From assembly GCA_949316235.1 (NCBI GenBank), contig OX438744.1:25965578-26029577 (forward strand): a stretch of 64,000 nt of DNA, read 5' to 3'. How positions within the stretch are numbered: position 1 is the stretch's first letter; every line of letters begins with the position of its first letter. Shown piece after piece: positions 10,491 through 21,373 of this stretch. The notes beneath the pieces are model-generated. The model saw only the letters and a program-made list of their open reading frames with translations. It was not told where the DNA came from and made no database searches. A program made the position numbers and the translations under genes. The DNA comes from Oegoconia quadripuncta (taxonomy: Eukaryota; Arthropoda; Insecta; Lepidoptera; Autostichidae).

Positions 10491-10786
10491 TATTTCCAAT
10501 TGTGACTCGGGATTAAAGTCATAAACAAAAATCTTGCTCTGATCTACATTAGAAAAGCCTAATAGCTAATTATAAATAATACCTAAACGGCTTTAATTAC
10601 GGTAATTTTCCAGAATTTCAAATTATTGATAAAAACGGACACTTTTTGTACGAATGCCATTGGACGGAATAAATCCTATTTGCTTTTAATGTTTTGAACA
10701 CGAAAATATTTGTGATCGAGTTATCACTGACTACCCCATTTATGATAAAGAACAGATTTTTTCGTCAATACTTTTACCGAAATTAT

Positions 10787-10863
10787 GACCGACTTTTTGT
10801 AGGACGTCAGCGTTGAAATAATGCAATCAGTACGTTCCATTTTTCTCCTACAAAAAATCGGTC
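10787..10863. repeat. imperfect inverted repeat
   Basis: GACCGACTTTTTGTAGGA at 10787-10804 pairs with TCCTACAAAAAATCGGTC at 10846-10863, 17 of 18 bases, 41-nt spacer. Possibly the remains of a small foldback element. Confidence 0.6.
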
Positions 10864-11340
10864 ACCGATTGACTGTCGCGGGCGGGCAGCCTTATGCGAA
10901 GTTTTCGGGCATCTGTACTGTTATTCCGATGTTTTGACAGATGCTCCTCGTGTGTGATCGACGCTTTTTGTCTGAAAAATATGCTTACTAACCCAAACCC
11001 GGAGAAAGCTCCCAACCTTGAAACTGAAAACTGAACCCTCATTCTCGCATACCCCGGGTACATTATACCGCTTCCTAATCGTTGGTATACACATAAATCA
11101 ATTTCCGCGCGGCGGCTCGCATTGTTGTCGCGGCATACAAATTATGTCTTATATCTCACAGTGTGAACCGGCCGTATTAGCTTACAATGTGTAACGAGAT
11201 TATGCTGAACTCGAGAGGAATTTCAATCTTCGAGTAAGGTTTGGGATGGAAGATTAGACGGTGGTTGTCCGAGATATTGGTTATTATATTAGAAGATTTT
11301 GGTGGAGTTATGCAACTTTTGGCATGGTCAGTTTATAAAT
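10864..11340. other. no recognisable feature
   Basis: No repeat shared with the rest of the window and no convincing open frame. Confidence 0.4.
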
Positions 11341-11480
11341 AAAAAATAAATAAAATAAAAAGATATTTATTCATCCACTTAAAAAAAATATACTACATGA
11401 TCATTAATTATAGTTAAATTTTCTAACGTCGTGGTCAAATAGGTTGGAGCCTCAGCAAAATAGCAGTTTTTCAGTCTCCA
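11341..11480 (-). repeat. LINE-like 3' end with TAAA-type tail
   Basis: AATAAATAAAATAAAAAGAT followed by ATTTATTCATCCAC and, further in, CTCAGCAAAATAGCAGTTTTTCAG. The same order occurs at 60759-60900. Tail at the left, so the element lies on the minus strand. Confidence 0.55.
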
Positions 11481-11772
11481 CCTCGTGCGTTCACTGATAA
11501 CAGAACCCATAACACGTCAGTAGTTGTTGCACACTACAATACTATTGGCTACAAGCTACATGCAAGCAAGCATTATGTGACGAAAACTTAGGAGAAAAAA
11601 AATTTGAAACAATAATAATTGGCGAAAGTCTGGTCTAGTTACCGAGCGATTACTTCAAAATAATCTTAACGTACTTCTTTTTTTGCACATGGAGAGTTCC
11701 TATCAGTGATAGAATAAACATATTTTCTAACAATCGATAGTTTGTTTTAGGTACAGCGTAGATAGGAGACAC

Positions 11773-11925
11773 TGGTGTCGATTCGGATGTACACCAACTA
11801 AACTAAACTAAAACCAGTTTTAGAGTATTACTGTCTCTTTCTCCCTGGAACAATACGATGCGACGGCACCACTCCAAAACTGGTTTTAGTTTAGTTGGTG
11901 TATATCCGAATTGACACCAATACCT
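11773..11925. mobile_element. short hairpin MITE (MITE-H), copy 1
   Basis: TGGTGTCGATTCGG-ATGTACACCAACTAAAC at the left is mirrored at the right (GTTTAGTTGGTGTATATCC-GAATTGACACCA). About 150 bp, with ACTGTCTCTTTCTCCCTG in the loop. The left arm has an extra TAAAC duplication. Copy 2 is at 28715-28835. Confidence 0.8.
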
Positions 11926-11929
11926 TCGA

Positions 11930-12475
11930 AGTTGTCTACATACCTGTAGAACAAACAGTCAAGTTAGGTAAATCCAACTTCGAAAAGGAGATCAATCGTC
12001 GAATCCAACTCGGCTGGGCAGCGATTGGGAAGTACTTAATATCTTCTCGTCCCAAATACCGCCGTCTCAAGTCTTTGATAAGTGTGTGTTGCCAGTTATG
12101 ACATTGGGACGCTCACTATATATCATAAGCTCGTAAGCAGGTTCAAGGTCACCCAAAGCGCTATGGACAGAGCTACACTCGGTGTCTCTCTGCGGGATCG
12201 AATCAGACATGAGAAGATTCGCAGGAGAACCAAGGTGACCGATATAGACCGAATAATTGCCAAACTTAAGTGGCCGTGGGCGGGGGCACTATGCTCGTAG
12301 AATCGACGGCCGTTGGGGTGGAAAGTTCTCGAGTGGCGACCATGCACCGGAAGACGCAGCGTAGGCAGGCCGCCATAAGGTGGACCCACGATTTGGTAAA
12401 GAACGCCGGAAACCGCTGGATGTGGGCAGCTTAGGACCGGCCTTTGTCCAGCAGTGGACGTTTTTCTGCTGATGA
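11930..12475 (+). pseudogene. RTE-like LINE, 3' coding end
   Basis: Pieces in different frames read GKSNFEKEINRRIQLGWAAI, then LPVMTLG, SLRDRIRHEKIRRRTKVTDI, KLKWPWAGA, ARRIDGRWGGKVLEWRPCTG and RRSVGRPP, ending in CPAVDVFLLMMM (codons of the GCTGATGATGATG tail). This order is the well-known C-terminal part of RTE-clade RTs in Lepidoptera. At least two frameshifts and several stops. Confidence 0.85.
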
Positions 12476-12479
12476 TGAT

Positions 12480-13330
12480 ATAGTGTAGGTATTGAGTTAT
12501 AAAACGTAAGATAAGTGTGCGCAAAAATTTGGGAACTTTAAGATTAGGACATCCTGATATTAACGTATCTATACTGGGCTATTCACAAATTCTCAGTCCA
12601 TATAATTAACGTCACCTCATTACAAATAGGGTGGTCAGAAATATCCCAAACATATGAGTTTGTGTGATCCAAACATTAAAGTTTAATAAAGATTCATTTA
12701 TTCTATTAAATTAGATCCAACCATCCCTTCAACCAGAGATTAGTAATAACACACACGGAGAATAAAAGTGCGGCCGACAAAAAGTCCGTCGTCTGCACTG
12801 CCACTTCCAAAAAGACATCTAAAAAATAACTTCGTTGTTTTTGGGGAACTATAAATTATAATCATATGTACAGCAGTCTCTGCGTATGAGAATGAGGATT
12901 CCAACAACACGTGACGTCAGAATTCTCACTTAAAATGCCAACTAATATTACAGAGTGTATGTATGTTTTTTGTTACCTCTTCACGCTTAAACTGCTGGAC
13001 GGATTTCGATGAAATTTGGTTAATAGATAAATTAGACTTGGATTGACATATAGGTAAATTTTTTTGCTGAACCGATTTTGATGAAATGGTCCATGTGAAC
13101 AGCTAGTATTGAATAACTCTTAAACTACAACGACAAACTATACACCTGGCATATGGTTTGTTTCTGTATAACTAATCAGTCAAAGTTATAAATGCTTTAA
13201 TTTGTAGGTACTGAGGCGACGGTCCAAGGAGAACGCTTGGGAGCGTGTGTTTAAAAAATAGAATTTAAATAAAGAACAAGAAATCATTCATTCATTGCAG
13301 ATGGCGTGTTGTTTTTTTTAAATTTTTTTT
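12480..13330. other. mostly unassigned; dispersed repeat near 12970-13090
   Basis: ACGGATTTCGATGAAATTTGG at about 13000 also occurs at about 14880 and belongs to a common dispersed repeat. The rest shows nothing recognisable. Confidence 0.4.
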
Positions 13331-13332
13331 TT

Positions 13333-13558
13333 TTAAATATTTCGGATACCTACACCAACCATCTAGTCCCAAACTAAGCAAAGCTTGTGCTATGGATACT
13401 AGATAACGGATAAACATACATAAATATTTATATAAACATCCAAGACTCGGGAATAAATGTTCGTATTCATCATACAAACGTTTACCCGTCGCGGGATTCG
13501 AACCCGCAACCGTTGGTTTCGCTGATAGGGTCACTATCCACTACACCAATCGGTCGGT
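13333..13558 (-). repeat. SINE-B', full length
   Basis: On the minus strand: ACCGATTGGTGTAGTGGATA (A box), GGTTGCGGGTTCGAATCC (B box), then a body ending in GGACTAGATGGTTGGTG. It shares layout with SINE-B but has a different head and 3' part, so it is treated as a related subfamily. Confidence 0.85.
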
Positions 13559-13675
13559 GTTTAAAAAAGAAATAGGATTTAAATAAAGAATAAGAATTCA
13601 TTCGAGAGAGAGCTTGCATCGTCGCTCCAGAGCGGTCTCCTATCGACCAATTTTATAATAAACCATGTGATCCGT

Positions 13676-13990
13676 TTTAAAAGAGTGAATAAACAGAGTT
13701 TATATGTGCAGCACAGCCTTGTCATTGACTGTCACAGTACACAGAGTACACTGAAAATATTCACATATTTTAAGCTACTGCTTGTTCAAAATGCACTTTT
13801 CCCTTGAGAAGAACGAGTTAGAAACTCGAGGCGTTGCTCTTTTTAAAACAGGTTTTAAATTACAAAAAGGTTTTTGTATTTCATTATTTATTGAGAAGTA
13901 GCCTGGTAGGCGAATGATTTGGTTATGTCCAGGGATGTTTATCATCTAAATAGCCTGATATTTTATAATATAAATTTACTGCCGAATTAT
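13676..13990 (-). mobile_element. LINE-b 3' end, copy 1
   Basis: Minus strand carries the 3' coding remnant (KISDYL-like region: ATAAACATCCCTGGACATAA), GAGTTTCTAACTCGTTCTTC and a UTR. Related to LINE-a but with its own UTR (AAGCTACTGCTTGTTCAAAA on the plus strand). Further copies at 21998 and 33980. Confidence 0.7.
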
Positions 13991-15300
13991 CGCCTGAAAC
14001 TTTCATTTCAAAAGTGACTCTTTAGAAATATATTCCATTCAATAAATTTCTTTGTTGAGACGACCATTGTTTATTTTAGGCACCTATAGCGCATTATATT
14101 TTTATTTACAATGGACTTTCCAGATAACATCCCCCACTTCCCCCCCCTGCCCGAGATAATGTATCTCCTTTGTCTATTGTTGCTCGAGTCGCGATTCGCC
14201 TAAATTACTTCGTCTGTTAGTATCGAAATGGGGAATGCCTTCCGGACGAGATTTATTATCTGGGATACGGCATTCCAACGAATTTCCAATTATTTTACAT
14301 AATCTACGTACAACTCAACGCCGTGGACATGAGTTTGTTCTGAAATGTAACTTAAATAATAAACTAGGCTGTGGGTGTTATTTTTTTTTATTTTATTTGG
14401 GATAACAACAGCTAACGTTACGTTAATTTATAACAAATAGTTACTTCTCATATAGCCAAAATAGTTATCCACTACTTAAGTAATACATTTGTTGTTGAGA
14501 GAAGCATCTGATACACAAAGCTTTGTAGAAAGTAGGCTGCAATTATACAAATCAAGATGAGTAATATATAATAAGTGAGAAGAAATATACATAAATAAAT
14601 GAATATACATTAGTCAATATAAATAAATACAAATAAATAAATAAATAAAAACAATACATACAACGGACATTGAAGTATACATATTATTTACATATTACGG
14701 TGACATAAATAAAATATTTATGGTTATATTTTGATAATTTACGTGATATACATAAAATGTAATTTAGATTAAGATTTGTCATAATATCCTAATCCTAACT
14801 AATATAACTAATATTATGTTAACGCAAAAGTTTGTGTGTGTGACAAACAGTCACCTCCACACGCCCTAATGGCTGAACGGATTTCGATGAAATTTGGTTG
14901 GTAGACAGATCATAATCATAATTCATTTATTTGCCTAATCATAGGTACAGAGAAAAGATGTAAACTATTATAAACAATGAACAACCATGATTTGCCTTTA
15001 TAGCGTGCAATAATTATTAAAATTTAGAAAATTTAGATTAAATTAAATAATGAAATTAAAAACAAATTAAATATAAAAGTCAAAAGTAAAAAAAAAAATC
15101 AGACTTCTTTCGGCCATAAATACTACAAACTAGTTACACACATTCAAAAACAAAAATAATAATAATAAGTTAAATGTTTATATATTGCATCGTCTAAATA
15201 AACTTTAATTTGCCAAATCAAATATAAAAAATGTCAATTGTCAGATTAGAAGCTGAATTAAAATGGGCTATTTTTTTGTGTGTATGACTACAAGCCTTAT
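13991..15300. other. AT-rich, mostly unassigned
   Basis: A TAAA-rich stretch at 14590-14650 and a dispersed-repeat match at 14800-14910 (AATATTATGTTAACGCAAAAG, ACGGATTTCGATGAAATTTGG). No gene seen. Confidence 0.4.
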
Positions 15301-15309
15301 TGTTCCACT

Positions 15310-15560
15310 ATATAGGCACGTACGCACTATGTTTGGGCCCTTCTTGTGTCCTTGTAAGAGCTATCATGCAACTGGAGGGCTAGACGCATACATCCATGCA
15401 AATTTTAATGATTTCATCCGACAGACCATTTCCTCTGTTGGTGCACCGGCAATTTAAGAACCAGTTGATCTAGCACGTGATGGTGGGAAGAGACCACAAG
15501 GTATGGCTCACCTACACAGGTAGTTGGGGCTTTGCCATGGGATGCTACTTGGGTCGATAC
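15310..15560 (+). pseudogene. LINE-h coding fragment
   Basis: HANFNDFIRQTISSVGAPAI, stop, EPVDLARDGGKRPQGM, then in another frame PWDATWVDTF. The 'R.A.ND.I..A....G.PA..EP....R..GKRPDG...-W..G....WD.T..DT' pattern is a domain I know from the C-terminal region of many arthropod repeats. It lies upstream of the domain seen at 44820-45135. Stop and frameshift present. Confidence 0.6.
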
Positions 15561-15561
15561 C

Positions 15562-15625
15562 TTTGATAGATAGATAGATAGATAAAGCGTTTATTTGCAT
15601 ATTACAGAAACACATATACAAAAAT
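15562..15625 (-). repeat. (GATA)n tail and LINE 3' end
   Basis: Six GATA units followed by AAGCGTTTATTTGCATATTAC. The mirror image, AATAAATGCTTTATC plus (TATC)n, occurs at 32200-32275, so this is a retroposon 3' end with a tetranucleotide tail on the minus strand. Confidence 0.65.
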
Positions 15626-15634
15626 GTTCGACGC

Positions 15635-15790
15635 AACAATCATTGAAGATGAGGTCGAAGGTAGAAGTGTACTGACCCGGAAACCCCAACACATTTGAGG
15701 GACTGGCTATCTTATCTCTGACAACCGGAACACAGCAATGCTATTAACATTGCTGCTTGGCGGCAGGTTTAGATAAGATGGCCAGGTGCT
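15635..15790 (-). repeat. SINE-A, partial
   Basis: GAAGATGAGGTCGAAGGTAG, CTGACCCGGAAACCCCAACA, TTGCTGCTTGGCGGCAG. Lacks both the tail and the tRNA-like head. Confidence 0.85.
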
Positions 15791-15997
15791 TGGTGTTATT
15801 CTTACAAAATGTAGCCTTAATTCACAGTAATAAAAATAAATTCAAACTTACAACTTATAATAGAGTTGTATGTGTATCTGTACCACAAATGGGCCATCGC
15901 TCAGTGTGGATCCTCATCTATAGCGGTAAGACACTGATTTTCAGCTTTGCGAGAGAAAGCGAGGGTAGGGTACCAGTGCACCATCTCATCTTCCAGT

Positions 15998-16130
15998 AAC
16001 ATCTAATAACCGTTTAAGAGCAGTCGGATAAATGCACATAAGTAATTAAATTAAACTTCAAAACTCATTGGTACTGCGTGGGAATCGAACCCGGACCTCC
16101 TAAATACCGACGCTCAACACGTCGCGGGTT
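15998..16130 (-). repeat. SINE-C, 5' part, degraded
   Basis: GTTTAAGAGCAGTCGGATAA, ATGCACATAAGTAATTAAAT and GGGAATCGAACCCGGACCTC (B box, minus strand), then a scrambled A-box side. Confidence 0.7.
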
Positions 16131-16149
16131 AAAAACATATTTTTTTTTA

Positions 16150-16400
16150 TGATGACTGGATTCGCGTTTGACCACAATCTCACCTGTTGGAAAGTGACGA
16201 TGTGGTCGAAGATGAAGCTCGCGATCTCAGTAAATGCCTATTCACTCTGCTCTTGATACTGCTGTCGGATTCAGGAAAGACTGACGCCGGAAGGGAGTTC
16301 CATGCCTTGGCTGTTCGGACGATGAATGAAGAATCGAACTTCTTATTGCGAATGTTCGGTATATTAACTATATACGTGTGGAAACAACGGCCCAAAATTT
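16150..16400 (-). pseudogene. LINE-c C-terminal fragment
   Basis: Minus-strand frame: NIPNIRNKKFDSSFIVRTAK, AWNSLPASVFPESDSSIKSR, VNRHLLRSRASS. This is the C-terminal 'AK.WNSLP..VFP' domain of a jockey-type LINE, the same as at 46076-46540. The YNLGIF stretch is changed to DSS. Ends in a poly(T) run (poly-A tail of the element). Confidence 0.85.
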
Positions 16401-16899
16401 AGGTTGGAGGTTAACTCCATGCCCAAAAGACTCTACATCTCCATATATCCCATAACATAACTTGACATAACTTTCGGAAGCGGTAGTAGCTTGGACATAT
16501 TGACTGACATATAAATGCAGTAAGCCTTTATTATTTTTTTCAGTAGATTTAAATTGACATTCAACAAATGATATCATGTATCTTATGTTAAAATAAACGC
16601 TTGAAGTTTTAAGTTATATAGTTTTATTTTCGCTTTTATGAGTAAAGAGTTTTTCTGCTAAATAATGTGCTTTCCTTCTAGACTAGTGAATACATATTAA
16701 TTTAGTAGCATCTGCTCTAAATTACGGCTAGTGAGCGCTCCTCCCTCGGGCCCTCTCGGTAATTCACTTTGTTTATAAGTAGTGCTCGCAATATTTATAA
16801 TGTAAGTCATATTTTCGCAGAGTTTCGAGAGGGTTCGGTGCTCGTTGGGGAATACAGAGAATAGTTTCTACACTTATGATTTTCATTTTTAACATACGA

Positions 16900-17100
16900 C
16901 TAAATAATAAATAAATATCTTTGCACATACACACAGCGCCATCTAGATCCACACTAAGCAACTAGGCTTGTATTTTAGATACCAGATGGTTGATAAACTA
17001 CAGAAATATATTTTTTTTTTGTAAATATATACATTTATAAATAAAAAACATCCATAACTCGGGAACACATGTCTGTATTCATCATAAGTATAAGCATATG
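16900..17100 (-). repeat. SINE-B, head missing
   Basis: CACACAGCGCCATCTAGATC, CCAGATGGTTGATAAACTAC, CATAACTCGGGAACACATGT. Stops at GCATATGCC, just where the tRNA-like head should start. Confidence 0.85.
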
Positions 17101-17224
17101 CCGTGTTCGTGGCAGCACGACCGGCAACTTGAGCGTGTTAGCCCAGCGCTGGGACTCGCCGCTGCGGGCGAGGTGGATGCGGCTGCATGCTGCTGTTGTC
17201 GCAGAGCCTCGTCGTTTTTAGTGT

Positions 17225-17335
17225 TGTCTAGTTATAGTCCTACTAACACAACTTTAAATTAATTTTACTTGTAACTAACACTTATGGATTTATTTGTCGG
17301 AAATAAAAATGGTTTGATTTGATTTGATAAACCGT
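17225..17335 (+). repeat. retroposon 3' end with TTTGAT tail
   Basis: ATTTGTCGGAAATAAAAATGG followed by TTTGATTTGATTTGAT. An AATAAA plus short-repeat tail marks the 3' end of a LINE; upstream sequence is GC-rich and not assigned. Confidence 0.55.
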
Positions 17336-17369
17336 CGAGCTTCTCAACATCAAATAAAACCGCTACCTG

Positions 17370-18526
17370 GGGGCCTACAACGATCATTTTAAAAACCATC
17401 ATATTTCAGGAACGTTTTGTTTCAATGTTAAAGTAATATTACTCAAATTCGTACCGTGATCATCTAGCGATAATACAAAACAATATTGTTTTACTCCTGC
17501 TTAGAGACGGGAAAGAACGAATGATTTGTCTATTCCTTGCCGTCAGAAGAACGAGACAACGTTATACCTTTGTATAGCGTTATCACTTTCACACCTCGAA
17601 TAATAATAGCGTTCCGGTATACGCAATTATTTAAATATTGTGCATGATTTTTGTCGTTTATGTTCATATTTTTATTGTTGAAATGCATAATTAGAAATAA
17701 AAGTTTTTTATATTTATGCATATATAAATTTAAATATACATTTTCATTGAAGTAATGCAAGAAAGCGTAAATTAAATGTGAAGTAACGCTGCCGCCCGCC
17801 GCCGGTGTTATTCCGTAAAATGAAACATTGTGTCAAAGTAATAAGCGCGGCGCTTTCTTCCATAATCTTGGTATAAAATTTTTATTTGTTTGAAATTATT
17901 TTTTTACTGGTTTTATAGAATTTATATTATGGCGACTAGAGAGTAAGTATATACAAACTAATGTTTTAGTGATTTTTGTGCATTTATAGAATAAGCAACC
18001 ATCCTAGACAAAGAACTCGTCGAACAAATTCAGCTTCGTCAATACATTCTTCACGTAATCGCCTTCGACGTTGCATCTTCTCCGACAAATCCTCTGCGGC
18101 ATCGTCTTCCAGAAACTCGAATAATTCATAATCATTGGCCATCTAAAACCACATCACATTTAATGTATTTCTTATAGGTTTACACAATGTAGGTATTTAT
18201 AAAGAGTTATTGTGAAAAACACGTCCACTTACTTTTTTAAGCGAAAATAACGGTTTATTATCCTTATACCACTAAAACAATAATAAAACCATCACAAGAG
18301 ACTAACTTTTTTAAGATTGTAAAATTTGACGTTTGAGCAATATTACTAGCTGTCAAACGACCGTTAAACAACGATGATGGTACGAATTGAGCGAATGATT
18401 CAGCGGTGACGTCACAAAACTGCTTAACAAAACAATATTATAATAAGCTTGTTTTAAGGCGGTCGGGGTACGAATTTCCAAAGTAATATTACTGTAATAT
18501 TGCTATAAGAGGTGATTGTAGGCCCC
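17370..18526. mobile_element. PIF/Harbinger element E1 (non-autonomous)
   Basis: Starts GGGGCCTACAACGATC and ends GATTGTAGGCCCC; CTG flanks it on both sides (17367-17369 and 18527-18529), fitting the 3-bp CWG target duplication of PIF/Harbinger elements. Subterminal AAAGTAATATTAC and AAATTCGTACC occur at both ends in inverted orientation. It retains only the N-terminal 52 codons of a Harbinger-like transposase on the minus strand. 1157 bp. Confidence 0.85.
17984..18142 (-). pseudogene. Harbinger transposase N-terminal remnant (E1)
   Basis: 52 residues beginning MANDYELFEFLEDDAAEDLS, then EKMQRRRRLREECIDEAEFV and RRVLCLGWLLIL, then stop. Acidic N-terminus, an arginine-rich patch and 'DE.EFVRR' fit the start of PIF/Harbinger transposases, where this is followed by the helix-turn-helix and a DDE nuclease that are absent here. 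Compared with the copy in E2 it lacks four codons (NPFD). Confidence 0.7.
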
Positions 18527-19737
18527 CTGGGGGCCTACAACGATCATTTTAAAAACCATCATGTTTCAGGAACGTTTTGTTTCAATGTTAAAGTAATATT
18601 ACTCAAATTCGTACCGCGATCATCTAGCGATAATACAAAACAATATTGTTTTACTCCTGCTTAGAGACGGGAAAGAACGAATGATTTGTCTATTCCTTGC
18701 AGTCAGAAGAACGAGACAACGTTATACCTTTGTATAGCGTTATCACTTTCACACCTCGAATAATAATAGCGTTCCGGTATACGCAATTATTTAAATATTG
18801 TGCATGATTTTTGTCGTTTATGTTCATATTTTTATTGTTGAAATGCGTAATTAGAAATAAAAGTTTTTTATATTTATGCATATATAAATTTAAATATACA
18901 TTTTCATTGAAGTAATGCAAGAAAGCGTAAATTAAATGTGAAGTAACGCTGCTCCCGCCGCCGGTGTCGTTCCGTAAAATGAAACATTGTGTCAAAGTAA
19001 TAAGCGCGGCGCTTTCTTAATTTCATAATCTTGGTATAAAATTTTTATTTGTTTGAAATTATTTTTTACTGGTTTTATAGAATTTATATTATGGCGACTA
19101 GAAGTAAATACAAACTAATGTTTTAGTGATTTTTGTGCATTTATAGAATAACCTCTATGTCCTCTCTTTCCTTTTTATAATTCCGCGGGTCAAGTATCTC
19201 GGCGCGCCTGTCAAATTTTCGAAAATACCTGCGGTGTTAAAAACGTTTATAGATACTCTTCTACTGGGTGTATTTGTAATCTGTGAAAAGCTATAGCTAC
19301 GGGAATATATTATCTATGGATATAATGAATGAACACTACTACAGCTATAATACAAAAAATCAGAAAAATGTTACGAGTTGTAATATGTAGGTATACCTAT
19401 ATCCACGATATAATTGGTATTTTTACGGAAAGTACAGATTTATTTCATGTTTTTCTTAAAAAAACGGGTAATTCAATAAATTGTTATGAGAATTGAAAGC
19501 TCTATGGCCAGGTTCCTAAGCCTGTTCTAATAAAAAACAGTAGTTGGAATTCTATGCCTACACTCCCACCCAAAGAGAAAAAAAATATTTTCGCAAATAC
19601 AGACTAAATATCATAGCTAACATGACATGGCGCACATTATTGGATGCGGAATTTAATAGAGAACAAGTTCAAACACAGTCCAAAGGAATTGGAACTCTAT
19701 AATCATTACAATTGAGAGTTGAAAGTCGGGTGTACCG

Positions 19738-19809
19738 CCGACACCGATCGGTGTTCGCGACTGTTGAAGGTATAAAAGTATTTTGGACACCGATCGGTGT
19801 TCGCGTCCG
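19738..19809. repeat. twin palindromic sites inside E2
   Basis: GACACCGATCGGTGTTCGCG occurs twice (about 19740 and 19786), 46 bp apart. Its core ACACCGATCGGTGT is a perfect 14-bp palindrome. Both lie next to the transposase remnant, in the block absent from E1. Confidence 0.85.
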
Positions 19810-19810
19810 C

Positions 19811-19981
19811 CTAAAGGATAAGCAAGCATCCTAGACAAAGAACTCGTCGAACAAATTCAGCTTCGTCAATATCGAAGGGATTACATTCTTCACGTAATCG
19901 CCTTCGACGTTGCATCTTCTCCGACAAATCCTCTGCGGCATCGTCTTCCATAAACTCGAATAATTCGTAATCATTGGCCAT
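19811..19981 (-). pseudogene. Harbinger transposase N-terminal remnant (E2)
   Basis: 56 residues, MANDYELFEFMEDDAAEDLS through REECNPFDIDEAEFVRRVLC and a stop after CLLIL. 'NPFD..DE.EFVRR' is closer to the Harbinger consensus than the E1 copy. Start chosen at the conserved ATG after a non-coding arm. No nuclease domain follows. Confidence 0.7.
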
Positions 19982-20615
19982 CTAAAACCACATCACATTT
20001 AATGTATTTCTTATCGGTTTACGCAATGAACACAATGTATTTATAAAGAGTTATTGTGAAAAACACATCCACTTACTTTTTTAAGCGAAAATAACGGTTT
20101 ATTATCCTTATACCACTAAAACAATAATAAATCCATCACAAAAGACTAACTTTTTTAAGATTGTAAAATTTGACGTTTGAGCAATATTACTAGCTGTCAA
20201 ACGACCGTTAAACAACGATGATGGTACGAATTGAGCGAATGATTCAGCGGTGACGTCACAAAACTGCTTAACAAAACAATATTATAATAAGCTTGTTTTA
20301 AGGCGGTCGGGGTACGAATTTCCAAAGTAATATTACTGTAATATTGCTATAAGAGGTGATTGTAGGCCCCCAGGACTACATAACACGCAAGCACTCAAGT
20401 GCCAGCGAAACGGGTGAAACAAAGAGCGTTCCATCGAGACACAGAGAGTGCCACCTTTATAGGTGTTTACACCCGACGCTCAATATTTCACGGTTTATTT
20501 TTATTTGTGTCCGAGTGCTTTCCACACCGTTTGCTGGTGGAAGTCCGCGGGGCCGGGTCAAGAGGCGGGCAACGGAAAGGGCCAGTAGATCAGCGGGAAT
20601 GGGGAGCAAGTCTAA

Positions 20616-21065
20616 GGCCCGTATTTATAAACCGTTCTCAAGACTGAGATCACCTTAAGTTGACTCTTGAGAATCTGTTGCATATTGAAACAGTATCAAA
20701 AAAATAGTATTGAGACTGAGACGCGATCTCAATCTTAAGATTCAACCAATCTCAATACAAGTCTTGAGGCTGTATCACCCGAGATGCGTCTTAAGAAGTT
20801 GACGTTATCTCAAGCTCCGTGCTAATTAACAAACCAATCTTGAGGTCTACTCAGCTGAGATCACTGCTCAAGTATTCGCCTCTGCGGAGAATGAATGATA
20901 GTCTTGAGTTTCGTTTATTAATACGTGAAACTCGTACGTATGTGAGTACTGCTTGAGTATGCACGTGCTTTTCAGGTCTCAAGTTAGGTTTATTAATCAA
21001 CACGTTTACTAGAGACCGATCACAAGACTGTTCTCAATCTTGAGAATGGTTTATTAATACGGGCC
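20616..21065. mobile_element. 450-bp Harbinger-like MITE
   Basis: Starts GGCCCGTATTTATAAACCG and ends with the near-complement GGTTTATTAATACGGGCC, flanked on both sides by TAA (20613-20615, 21066-21068), the other typical 3-bp Harbinger target. The inside is full of short CTCAAG / CTTGAG and CTCAATCTTGAG units. A deleted copy is at 62460-62515. Confidence 0.75.
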
Positions 21066-21373
21066 TAAGTCACATTCAATCTTTATTTTGTACGTACACA
21101 ACGCACCAATTAAAATATATTTTACATTTTTAAGTTACCGCTTATTCTATGGCCAATTTTTATCTGAAAGAGATCAATCAATCAATATCATTTATTGTGA
21201 ATCACAGGATTATGTTCCGCCCGTAGGCATACAAGGTCAAAATAAGTAGGTACTATAAAATAAAGTTAAATTAAATAAAGTAATTAGGTACATTGGGCTT
21301 AAAAAATATAGTAATCATAAAATTCCTAAACGTTTTGCATTTTTACATTTGCATTCATTCATTACTTTTATAT

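Larger units (their letters stand above)
18530..20370. mobile_element. PIF/Harbinger element E2, in tandem with E1
   Basis: Same ends and subterminal sequence as E1, starting at 18530 and ending GGCCCC at 20370; right flank is CAG where E1 has CTG. It is 1841 bp because an extra block of about 670 bp (19150-19815) lies between the left arm and the transposase remnant. The left arms of E1 and E2 differ at only scattered positions, so the two are recent relatives. Confidence 0.85.

Noticed and set aside
12123..12524. 133-codon minus-strand open frame
   Set aside because: It is antisense to the RTE-like C-terminal sequence read on the plus strand (11930-12475).
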